Positions 27,605-35,745 of a DNA stretch of 64,000 nucleotides are shown here, one piece after another. Location: the NCBI RefSeq assembly GCF_902459725.1, contig NZ_CABPSH010000007.1:145869-209868 (forward strand), read 5' to 3'. The stretch is from Pandoraea eparura (lineage in GTDB: Bacteria > Pseudomonadota > Gammaproteobacteria > Burkholderiales > Burkholderiaceae). Numbering within the stretch: the first letter of the stretch is position 1; the number at the start of each line of letters is the position of its first letter. The notes beneath the pieces are model-generated. The model was given only the letters and a program-made list of their open reading frames with translations. It searched no databases and was not told the DNA's origin. Position numbers and translations under genes: made by a program.

Positions 27605-28851
27605 GCGCGCTGTCGCAACGGAAACGGATACTAATCGTATCGCATTACGCTGGGGGCGCACGCCACGGGATGGTGTACCGCAATTATGTGCATGCGCGAG
27701 AGTGGGTCAAGGCTGGGCACGAAGTGACGGTAGTGGCGGCCTCATATTCACATACGCGCCGCGAGCAGCCGGTGGTACCGGGAGCGCACGCGTTGGAACA
27801 TATCGACGGTATCCGTTATCTCTGGCTTCGCACGCCGACCTATAGTCCCAAAAGCATGCTTGGTCGAGTCCTCAGCATGTTCTGGTTTACGATTCGAATG
27901 TACGGCCGACACCCGGTGTTGCGCGAATCGTATGATGTTGTGATGCTTTCGGTGCCGCAGCCGTTTGCCGTCTATCCAACGCGAGCGATCGCCCGTCGCT
28001 CAGCGGCACCGTTGGTCTTGGATATTCGTGATCTGTGGCCATTGACGTTGACTCTGCTTGGCGGCACGTCATCCAGGCATCCCTTCATTCGCCTAGTGGG
28101 CGCGGCCGAGCGCGCGGCGTGCAGTGCGGCGGATCTGGTGACAGCTGTGCCGCGCAATGCTGAGGCATATTTGATGTCACGTGGTTTGCGCAAAGGACGT
28201 TTTCTACCTATGGGCAATGGAGTGATGGTCGACGAGCTAGGGTGTGAGCAGCTGCCGGCGCAACATAGGGAGTACCTGTCGCAGCTGCGGGCGAGCGGTG
28301 CGTTCCTGATTGGATACGCAGGCGCGGTCGGCCTTGCCAATGCGCTGCATGTAGCCGTAGAGGCCCTTGCGATGCTCAGTTCGAATGTTCACCTCGTGAT
28401 CGTAGGCGAAGGACCCGAACGGGGGGCACTTCAATCCAATGCCGAAAGGCTTGGGATCCAGAATCGATTGCATTGGCTAATTCCAGTGCGGCGTGATCAG
28501 GTTCCCGATTTTCTTGAGCATGTCGATGTTGCGTACGCCGGCGCACTTGCATCGCCCCTATATCAATATGGCGCAAGTTTCACCAAGTTGAACGATTACA
28601 TGATGGCTAGTAAGCCGGTCGTGTACGCCGTAGGTGATCCAGGCAACGGGGTTGAGGCCTCGGGTTGCGGCGTGTCATGCCCTGCCGAGGACGTCGTGGC
28701 TGTTGCGGACGGCATCAAGTGGCTGATGCGGCTATCGGCGGATGAGCTGGCCGCACTCGGAGATAGAGGACACAACTGGTGTGCGGTTCATCAGGACGCA
28801 GCGCGTCAAGCGCAGCAAATACTCGATACGCTTGAGAGGGGAATCGAATGA
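27601..28851 (+). CDS. Family 4 glycosyltransferase, WbuB-like
   Basis: 416 residues, GT-B fold. N-terminal ILIVSHYAGGARHGMVYRN and LDIRDLWPLTL, the latter typical of WbuB/FnlD-type transferases that act on N-acetylated 6-deoxy sugars, and a C-terminal domain with IGYAGAVGLANAL and SFTKLNDYMMASKPVVYA. Together with the preceding gene it gives only two transferases besides WbpL, suggesting a three-sugar repeat unit. Four-base overlaps with both neighbours. Confidence 0.86.
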   Translation: MSALSQRKRILIVSHYAGGARHGMVYRNYVHAREWVKAGHEVTVVAASYSHTRREQPVVPGAHALEHIDGIRYLWLRTPTYSPKSMLGRVLSMFWFTIRMYGRHPVLRESYDVVMLSVPQPFAVYPTRAIARRSAAPLVLDIRDLWPLTLTLLGGTSSRHPFIRLVGAAERAACSAADLVTAVPRNAEAYLMSRGLRKGRFLPMGNGVMVDELGCEQLPAQHREYLSQLRASGAFLIGYAGAVGLANALHVAVEALAMLSSNVHLVIVGEGPERGALQSNAERLGIQNRLHWLIPVRRDQVPDFLEHVDVAYAGALASPLYQYGASFTKLNDYMMASKPVVYAVGDPGNGVEASGCGVSCPAEDVVAVADGIKWLMRLSADELAALGDRGHNWCAVHQDAARQAQQILDTLERGIE

Positions 28852-29873
28852 TACCCATCGTGGCGATTATCGCGGCATGCCTGATTTCGCTAGGTGTCAC
28901 GGCTGCAATGCGGCGCTATGCACTTTCGCGGCAACTGCTCGACGTACCAAACGAACGCAGCTCGCACACGATTTCAACTCCGCGTGGCGGCGGTGTTGGA
29001 ATCGTTGCCGCTATGGGTGGACTAGCGCTGACGTTGCCGTGGCTCGGATCGACTAGCGTCTCGCTTGCATTGATCTTTGGCGTTTGTGGTGGCTTTGTTG
29101 CAGCGCTGGGCTTTCTCGACGATCTCGGCCATGTTCCGGCTGGATGGCGTTTGCTTGGCCATTTTGCGGCAGCAACGGCTGCAGTATGGCTGGCGGGGGG
29201 ATTGCCTGAGGTCGTGGTTTTTGGATACTTATTGCCGCTAGGATGGATTGGGCATGTCCTCGCCGTATTCATAGTGGTCTGGATGCTTAACCTTTTCAAT
29301 TTCATGGACGGCATCGACGGCTTGGCTGGTGTTGAAGCTGCGCTTTCCGGCGCTATTGGTGGTCTTCTCATAGTGGCGTTTGCCGGAATGCGACATGAGG
29401 CATTTTGGTTGTTTGCGGTGGCGGCTGCGGCTGTTGGGTTTTTGAAATGGAACTGGCCGCCTGCAAAAATCTTCATGGGCGACGCGGGTAGTGGTTTTCT
29501 TGGTTTCATATTCGGTATCGCCCCAATCCTGGCTGCCAGGATTGCACCTGCGTTGTTTTGGGTGATGCTGATTATCCCTGGTGTGTTCGTGGTGGACGCC
29601 ACCGTCACACTTGTGAGACGCCTGCTGCGGGGCCTGCGCCCGCACGTTGCGCACAGGAGTCATGCATATCAATACGCATCGCGCATATATGCTGGGCATC
29701 GCGCGGTAACGATAGTGTGTGGATTGCTTACGGCTTGTTGGTGCGGGCCACTGGCCTGGTGCGTTGCGTCAGGACGGCTTGACGGAGCGCTCGCCGTATT
29801 AGTTACCTATACTCCGTTGATAGGCTTGGCACTAATTCATAAGGCAGGTGCACCGGAGTTACAGGGGCGCTGA
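28848..29873 (+). CDS. wbpL: WbpL-type polyprenyl-phosphate glycosyl-1-phosphate transferase
   Basis: 341 residues, mostly membrane-spanning, with the conserved cytoplasmic motifs of the MraY/WecA/WbpL family: DVPNERSSH and TPRGGG (about 32-50), the catalytic FLDDL (about 88-92), NLFNFMDGIDGLAG (about 148-161) and MGDAGSGFLG (about 210-219), and an HxxH-like basic loop RPHVAHRSHAYQ. It starts the O-antigen unit by placing a sugar 1-phosphate on undecaprenyl phosphate. Family members in Pseudomonas prefer UDP-D-FucNAc or UDP-D-QuiNAc. It overlaps the previous gene by four bases. Confidence 0.92.
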   Translation: MIPIVAIIAACLISLGVTAAMRRYALSRQLLDVPNERSSHTISTPRGGGVGIVAAMGGLALTLPWLGSTSVSLALIFGVCGGFVAALGFLDDLGHVPAGWRLLGHFAAATAAVWLAGGLPEVVVFGYLLPLGWIGHVLAVFIVVWMLNLFNFMDGIDGLAGVEAALSGAIGGLLIVAFAGMRHEAFWLFAVAAAAVGFLKWNWPPAKIFMGDAGSGFLGFIFGIAPILAARIAPALFWVMLIIPGVFVVDATVTLVRRLLRGLRPHVAHRSHAYQYASRIYAGHRAVTIVCGLLTACWCGPLAWCVASGRLDGALAVLVTYTPLIGLALIHKAGAPELQGR

Positions 29874-29954
29874 ACCCGTAGTAATGCGGAGTTCCATTGA
29901 CCCGCGGGTCTGCAAGGATCGCATGTCGAAACCAAAGAGAACTGTTCGAAGGAC

Positions 29955-31895
29955 ATGAGTGTGAGAAATACCAGGAAGACGCATATTCACCGTCTCTTGA
30001 GCGCGCCGCGCCCAACTAAGCAAGCCATTATGATAGGGCTTGATATTGCCTTGCTATTGGTCGCCGGCTGGGCGGCTTTCGCATTGCGTTTAAGCCAATG
30101 GTATGTGCCTAACCACCGGCAACTATTCTTGATTTTAGTCGCGCCGTTATTGGCTTTGCCCGTATTTGTAAAGTGTGGGATGTATCGTTCGGTTATTCGT
30201 TACATGGGCGAGTACGCGTTGTGGGCCATCGTACGTGCTGTGACCTTCTCGACCGTTCTTTGGGCAGCTCTTGCCTTCCTCACCGAGATGACCGGTTACG
30301 CAGGGATGCCGCGTTCGGTTCCATTGTTGTACTGGATGCTGGGCACGCTGATGATCGGCGGCAGCCGTTTCCTCGCACGCTGGCTTTTGTGGGTTCCCGT
30401 GCGAGAACGTTTCAACGGCCGCCAAGTCCTGATCTATGGCGCAGGCGACGCCGGCCGTCAATTATCGGCCTCTCTAGGACAAGGTCGCGATCTGTTCCCG
30501 GCTGGCTTTTTGGATGACGCGAAGGGGTTACACGGTACGGATGTGGGGGGATTGCGCGTATATCCGCCAGACGCGTTGCCGAAGCTGATTGAGCAGTTTG
30601 ATATCCGCGACGTAATTGTCACATTACCGAATGTGTCAAATGCGCGTCGGCGCGAGGTCGTAGCGTTTCTGGAGACGTTTCCGGTGCGCGTGCGTATTCT
30701 GCCGGCGGTGGCCGACATTGCTAGCGGCCGACATCTGGTTAATATGGTTCGTGAGGTCAGTATTAGTGACCTGCTCGGGCGGGATCCTGTAGCGGCCGAC
30801 CGGACGCTGATGGGCCATTGTATAACCGGCAAACGTGTGCTCGTAACCGGTGCAGGTGGTTCCATCGGAGCAGAACTCTGCCGTCAGATTGTTGCCCTGG
30901 CTCCTGCTGCGTTGGTGTTGCTCGATTCAAGCGAGCATGCCCTTTATCAAGTGGAACGTCATATCAGCGCCCAAGCTGACTGTGTCGTGACGCCTTGCCT
31001 GGGCTCGGCGGAAGATGCGCCGCTACTCGATGCCCTGATTCGGGAGTCGGGCATTCAGACGATATATCATGCTGCCGCACACAAGCATGTACCGTTGGTC
31101 GAAGCGAATGTCATCGAAGGCGCACGGAACAATGTCATTGGCACTTTTACCGTGGCAGATGCGGCGTTTCGACTGGGCGTCGAAACCTTCGTATTGATTT
31201 CCACGGACAAGGCGGTGCGCCCGACCAATGTCATGGGGGCGACGAAGCGTTGCGCGGAGTTGATCGTGCAGGACTTTGCGCGCCGTGCGATCGTTGGCAC
31301 GACCGGACAGCGTTTTTGTGCAGTGCGCTTTGGAAATGTGTTGGGTTCGAGTGGTTCGGTAATCCCGCTGTTTAAGGACCAGATTTCACAGGGTGGTCCG
31401 ATCACGTTAACACATGAAGATGTGACGCGCTACTTCATGTCAATTCATGAGGCCGTAGAATTGGTGATCCAGGCTGGCAGCTTGGCGAAGGGTGGTGAAG
31501 TGTTCCTGCTCGACATGGGCGAGCCAGTGAAAATTGCAGATCTTGCGCGCAACATGATTCGTCTTGCAGGACATTCAGTTCGAGACGAACATAACCCCGA
31601 AGGAGATATCGAGATCCTTGTGACGGGTTTGCGCCCCGGGGAGAAGCTTTATGAAGAGCTTCTGATCGCAAGTGCAAACGCCCGCGAAACCCTTCATCCT
31701 AAAATCATGAGGGCTGATGAACCGTGCTTGACGTCGGAACAGATGGAGGCGGTATTAGGTCAGCTGCAACGCGGCATCGACGCGCGCGACGCTGAGGGAG
31801 TCCGGGCCTTACTGATGAACATCGCGCTGCGAATGGATACGGGAGAGCGGGCGCCAGGCTATGACAGAAGGGCGATTGCAGCAAATCAATTCTGA
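29955..31895 (+). CDS. wbpM: WbpM-type membrane UDP-GlcNAc 4,6-dehydratase
   Basis: 646 residues: four N-terminal membrane helices (about 25-150), a CoA-binding-like first Rossmann domain (VLIYGAGDAGRQLSA) and the C-terminal short-chain dehydratase domain with VTGAGGSIGAELC (about 295-307), STDKAVRPTNVMGATKR where Met replaces the usual catalytic Tyr of the YxxxK pair, as in the large WbpM class. It converts UDP-GlcNAc to the 4-keto-6-deoxy sugar. A C4 reductase (WbpV/WbpK type) to finish UDP-QuiNAc or UDP-FucNAc is not found in this window. An 81-base gap separates it from wbpL. Confidence 0.93.
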   Translation: MSVRNTRKTHIHRLLSAPRPTKQAIMIGLDIALLLVAGWAAFALRLSQWYVPNHRQLFLILVAPLLALPVFVKCGMYRSVIRYMGEYALWAIVRAVTFSTVLWAALAFLTEMTGYAGMPRSVPLLYWMLGTLMIGGSRFLARWLLWVPVRERFNGRQVLIYGAGDAGRQLSASLGQGRDLFPAGFLDDAKGLHGTDVGGLRVYPPDALPKLIEQFDIRDVIVTLPNVSNARRREVVAFLETFPVRVRILPAVADIASGRHLVNMVREVSISDLLGRDPVAADRTLMGHCITGKRVLVTGAGGSIGAELCRQIVALAPAALVLLDSSEHALYQVERHISAQADCVVTPCLGSAEDAPLLDALIRESGIQTIYHAAAHKHVPLVEANVIEGARNNVIGTFTVADAAFRLGVETFVLISTDKAVRPTNVMGATKRCAELIVQDFARRAIVGTTGQRFCAVRFGNVLGSSGSVIPLFKDQISQGGPITLTHEDVTRYFMSIHEAVELVIQAGSLAKGGEVFLLDMGEPVKIADLARNMIRLAGHSVRDEHNPEGDIEILVTGLRPGEKLYEELLIASANARETLHPKIMRADEPCLTSEQMEAVLGQLQRGIDARDAEGVRALLMNIALRMDTGERAPGYDRRAIAANQF

Positions 31896-31947
31896 TTCGG
31901 TAGTGTGCTACGGGTCTGGGAGCACTTGCTTCGGCGGTGTTTTGCTG

Positions 31948-33876
31948 TCACTGCGAGCTTATGTGGGGGAAGGTCACGATCAACCGTTTGTCGTTGGCGA
32001 TCCACAACTGTCCCAGGGCACTTGCGCCGTAGATGTTCAGGTGCTGATCATCTAGATAAGCCGGGCGGTCTCGATAGAGTCCTCCCTGCTCGAATTTCGC
32101 AAGTTCCGGCGACAGGTCTACCCAGTGCACGTTGTCGATTGACTTCGCCAGACGCTCGACGATGGCATTTGCCGCCGCCGTTTGCGCGGCCGATGGTCGA
32201 TGCAGCCGCAGCCCGAGATGCTCGAAATGGGCCAGGCGAAACGAAGACACCGGTAGCCGGGGAACGTCGGAAACGACATAAACGGGACGCACACGCGCCA
32301 TGGTCCTCAAGGTGTTCCCGAGCTTTTCCAGATAGTCCGGATCGGCTTTCAGGTCGATCATGTTGAGCTGGAACGCCCAGTAAGACACCAGCACGATCGC
32401 ATCGAATTTCTCATAGTTCGCCTGCACGTACCGCTTGAGCGCGGCACACGGTTGCCTTGCGAAGTCCGGCAACGTGTTCTCGTCGTAACCGAACACGGGG
32501 GAGCAGGAGCTTGCGCTTAGCACCTGCGCCGCCCATCCCTCATGCGCGCCCACTGCGTCGATGAACGCATTGAGCGACGCCGCGTGCGAATCGCCAGTCA
32601 CGAGCACCGTCGGCGTAGCCTCGCGCATACCGCGTATGCATTGTTTGTCGAACGTTCCGTGGCATACATCCTCGCCGTACGATGCGAGTTCTATCGCAGG
32701 CGCGCTGGTGTCGAGCCACTTCGGCGTGATGACGCATGCTGCCATCAACAGCACTCCTGGTGCCGCATAAAACACGGCAAACGCGCGGCCGAATGACATT
32801 GATCGATGCCGGGTGGGCATTTCCACGTAGCGGTACGACAGCCACGACAGCAGCCCCGTCAAGACCAACACCGATAGTACCCAATTGAGGGGCAGCTCGT
32901 ACTCGCCCCAGATATAGCGCGCGAATGCCAGAACGGGCCAGTGCCACAGATACAGTGAATACGAGAGCAGCCCCACGCGTACCCACCGGACATTGCCAAG
33001 CGCACGCCCCACAAACGTGGGGGCTCCAGAAAGCACATTCGCATGAAGCACCAGCGCGGCACCAACGGTCGGCAGCAACGCTCGCCAGCCCGGATACGGC
33101 GTATGGCGATCGATGACGACGTAGGCGGCAACGATCATCCCCAGCCCGACGCCCGCCATTACCTCCATGACGCCCCGCCGTTCTCGCCTCACGTCTCTCG
33201 GCGCAAGCGCGGTAAACGCCCCGACCAGCAACTCACCGAAACGCGACGCTAGCGAGTAATAGCCTTGTGTAGTGCCCCGTCGCACGAGGAACTCACTCAC
33301 GACGAAGCCAAGCACCAACAGGGCCAGCGTTGCCCAGAGGACGCTGGCGCGCGACGGTAAGGCGGGAGCGCGGCGCACCCCGCGCGCAATGGCCCATATC
33401 GCGAGCAACATGACCGGCCAGGCGAAATAGAATTGCTCCTCGACGGCGAGCGACCACATATGTAACAGCGGCAACTCGTCGGCTGCCTGATCGAAGTAGC
33501 CACGCTCGCGCGCGAAATAGAAGTTCGCCACGAAGAGCAGCGTGTAACGGACCGACGCCAGCAGTGACGCGAAGTCCTGCGGCAACAGAATAACCGCCCC
33601 GAAGATCAGCGTGGCCGCGAGCACCGTCATAAAAACGGGCAAAATCCGCCGTACGCGTCGCAAATAGAACCGCGCAAATGAAAACGTGCCACACGCCATT
33701 TCATTGGCGAGAATGCCGGTGATGAGAAATCCCGAGATGACGAAGAAGATGTCGACGCCGACAAAACCGCCGGGCAGCCAGCGGTGATTGACGTGGAACA
33801 GGATGACACCGAGCACGGCAATGGCGCGCAGGCCATCGATATCGGCCCGATAGGCCATCTTGGGAAACTGGGACAT
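31948..33876 (-). CDS. OafA/YrhL-family O-acyltransferase with C-terminal SGNH domain
   Basis: 642 residues. The membrane acyltransferase-3 domain begins YRADIDGLRAIAVLGV, followed by the catalytic-type H in FHVNH, and about ten membrane helices to about residue 385. The C-terminal third is a periplasmic SGNH hydrolase-like domain with VTGDSHAAS (Ser nucleophile in GDSH) and DDQHLN near the end (Asp/His). Such fused proteins O-acetylate surface polysaccharides, so it probably decorates the adjacent O-antigen. It is convergent with wbpM and its base composition is closer to the GC-rich chromosome. ATG 33876 begins the conserved domain; an upstream frame to 33969 is unlikely coding. Confidence 0.9.
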   Translation of the reverse strand: MSQFPKMAYRADIDGLRAIAVLGVILFHVNHRWLPGGFVGVDIFFVISGFLITGILANEMACGTFSFARFYLRRVRRILPVFMTVLAATLIFGAVILLPQDFASLLASVRYTLLFVANFYFARERGYFDQAADELPLLHMWSLAVEEQFYFAWPVMLLAIWAIARGVRRAPALPSRASVLWATLALLVLGFVVSEFLVRRGTTQGYYSLASRFGELLVGAFTALAPRDVRRERRGVMEVMAGVGLGMIVAAYVVIDRHTPYPGWRALLPTVGAALVLHANVLSGAPTFVGRALGNVRWVRVGLLSYSLYLWHWPVLAFARYIWGEYELPLNWVLSVLVLTGLLSWLSYRYVEMPTRHRSMSFGRAFAVFYAAPGVLLMAACVITPKWLDTSAPAIELASYGEDVCHGTFDKQCIRGMREATPTVLVTGDSHAASLNAFIDAVGAHEGWAAQVLSASSCSPVFGYDENTLPDFARQPCAALKRYVQANYEKFDAIVLVSYWAFQLNMIDLKADPDYLEKLGNTLRTMARVRPVYVVSDVPRLPVSSFRLAHFEHLGLRLHRPSAAQTAAANAIVERLAKSIDNVHWVDLSPELAKFEQGGLYRDRPAYLDDQHLNIYGASALGQLWIANDKRLIVTFPHISSQ

Positions 33877-33954
33877 AGAGTCGGTCGGCACGGAATAATC
33901 CTGGGATTCTAGCGTATCCGGGAGCGCGTTTTGTGAGGCCGGGACACGGTGAGC

Positions 33955-33982
33955 TTGACACTTCGGCAAGCCGAGCTAGCCT
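33955..33982 (+). promoter_or_regulatory. Candidate promoter of the cox operon
   Basis: A consensus -35 box TTGACA (33955-33960) is followed after 16 bases by TAGCCT (33977-33982), a weak -10. The region lies between the divergent acyltransferase and the cox genes. The start of transcription is therefore tentative. Confidence 0.3.
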
Positions 33983-34037
33983 TAATGACATCGAGCAAGA
34001 AAGACGGCTGGGGCGAAAATGAGACAAGGAGGTCGCC

Positions 34038-34088
34038 ATGACGAGCCATCCCGCGTTTCCCGCCACGCCCGTGAAGCGCGAACACTGA
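34038..34088 (+). CDS. 16-codon upstream ORF, or N-terminus of coxM cut by an in-frame TGA
   Basis: ATG at 34038 sits seven bases after AAGGAGGT, the strongest Shine-Dalgarno site of this region. It encodes 16 residues ending VKREH, then TGA at 34086-34088. The frame is the same as coxM, whose ATG follows 15 bases later and has no purine-rich site of its own. Replacing the stop by TGG would fuse the two stretches as a plausible subunit II N-terminus. Three readings are possible: a leader peptide that delivers ribosomes to coxM by reinitiation, a nonsense mutation or sequence error, or read-through. Confidence 0.5.
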   Translation: MTSHPAFPATPVKREH

Positions 34089-34103
34089 TCGGTCACGCCA
34101 ATC

Positions 34104-35585
34104 ATGGCTGTTCCCATCATCCTGATCGTCATCGTCGCCGCCGCGCTCGCCTTCCACTTCTGGAGCCCGTGGTGGCAGACGCCGCTGGCGTCTAACTGGC
34201 GCCAGATGGACGACACCCTCACGATCACGCTGGTCATCACCGGCGTGGCCTTTGTCGCCGTCAATCTCTTCGTTGCCTGGGCGATCTACCGTTACCGCCA
34301 CCGCGACGGGCATCGCGCTGATTACGAACCGCATAACCGGCGTCTCGAAGCCTGGCTCATCGGTATCACGACCATTGGCATAGCCGCCATGCTCGCGCCG
34401 GGCCTGTTCGTCTATGCCAAGCTAATCAATCCCCCCGCCAATGCCCATGTCGTCGAAGTCGTCGGCCAGCAGTGGCAATGGCGTTTCCGCCTGCCAGGCC
34501 CGGACGGACGGCTGGGCAGTTCCGACCCGAGCTATGTCACCGCCGACAACCCGCTCGGCCTGAATCCGAAGGATCCCGCGAACCAGGACAACCGTATCGT
34601 CGATGCCCCCGAACTGCATCTGCTCGTGGGCCAGCCGGCGAAATTGCTGCTGCGCGCAAAAGACGTCCTTCATGACTTCTACGTCCCGCCGTTCCGCACG
34701 CGCATGAACATGGTGCCGGGCATGGTCACCCAGATGTGGCTCACCCCCACGCGGACCGGGCGCTTCGACATCCTCTGTGCGCAACTTTGTGGCGTCGGCC
34801 ATGCCAACATGCGCGGCGTCGTTGTCGTCGACGACAAGCCGGCCTACGACGCCTGGGTCGCCACACTCCCCACCTTTGCTGCACTGCAAGCACAACATGC
34901 GGGGGCAGCCACGTCCGACCCACTTGCCGCCAAAGGCAAATTGCTGGCGCAAGCGAAGGGCTGTGCCGCGTGCCATACGGTAGACGGCTCACCCGGCGTC
35001 GGGCCGACCTGGAAAGGACTGTACGGCACGACGCAGACGTTTCAGGATGGCAGCTCGGCGCACGTTGACGACGCCTACCTGGCGACCTTTATCCGCAATC
35101 CGACTGCACGCGTGCCCAAGGGCTTCGCGCCAATCATGCCCAAGCTCGATCTCACGGACGACGAGCTAAAGGCGCTCATCGCGTACATTCGGACGCAGGG
35201 TACCGCGCAACCTCCTGAGGCCGCCCATTCACCGCCGGCAACACCTGTGCCTGCCGCTGTCGCGCCCGCGCCTCTCCAACCGGTAGCTTTGGGCGCGGCG
35301 GCCCAGTCGGCTCCTGCGCAGCCCGCCGTGCAACTTGCTCAAAACCCACTGCTTACACCGCGTCCGCCCGCGCAGTACGCGCCGCTGACGCCATCCGGTC
35401 CGTCAAGCCCGGACTCGCAGCCGCCGTCTCAGCCGGCACGCCGGTCGGGGCAAGCGCCGGGACTACCGTTGCAGACCGACCCGAATACGACGGCGCCGCC
35501 GCTTGCCATCCCGCCAGCACAGCCCGTCAATCCGCCGTCGGGCCCCGCGCAGCCGCGCGTGCCGATGATTCGCCCCGTGCCTTAA
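34104..35585 (+). CDS. coxM: caa3-type cytochrome c oxidase subunit II with fused cytochrome c (CoxM-like)
   Basis: 493 residues. Two N-terminal membrane helices (about 2-20 and 38-60), a third hydrophobic stretch (about 84-105), then the CuA cupredoxin domain with H190 in DVLHDFYVP and C225-x3-C229-x3-H233-x2-M236. A cytochrome c domain follows with CAACH (287-291) and M345 as likely ligand. The last 120 residues are Pro/Ala-rich low complexity. The subunit takes electrons directly through its own haem c. The fused form plus the downstream genes match the coxMNOP alternative oxidase of Bradyrhizobium. The N-terminus may be longer if the TGA at 34086 is not a real stop. Confidence 0.93.
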   Translation: MAVPIILIVIVAAALAFHFWSPWWQTPLASNWRQMDDTLTITLVITGVAFVAVNLFVAWAIYRYRHRDGHRADYEPHNRRLEAWLIGITTIGIAAMLAPGLFVYAKLINPPANAHVVEVVGQQWQWRFRLPGPDGRLGSSDPSYVTADNPLGLNPKDPANQDNRIVDAPELHLLVGQPAKLLLRAKDVLHDFYVPPFRTRMNMVPGMVTQMWLTPTRTGRFDILCAQLCGVGHANMRGVVVVDDKPAYDAWVATLPTFAALQAQHAGAATSDPLAAKGKLLAQAKGCAACHTVDGSPGVGPTWKGLYGTTQTFQDGSSAHVDDAYLATFIRNPTARVPKGFAPIMPKLDLTDDELKALIAYIRTQGTAQPPEAAHSPPATPVPAAVAPAPLQPVALGAAAQSAPAQPAVQLAQNPLLTPRPPAQYAPLTPSGPSSPDSQPPSQPARRSGQAPGLPLQTDPNTTAPPLAIPPAQPVNPPSGPAQPRVPMIRPVP

Positions 35586-35745
35586 CTCGGCCTCGCACTT
35601 TGTAGACACATCCTCGCAGACGCATCACTACAGAAACATCGGAAGAAGCACCGCAAAGTCAGCGCCACGAAGCAAGGCTGCACAACACGAGATAGCACAA
35701 CACTAAACAACACAAATCAGCGCAAAACCCTCAGGGAGACAAGTC

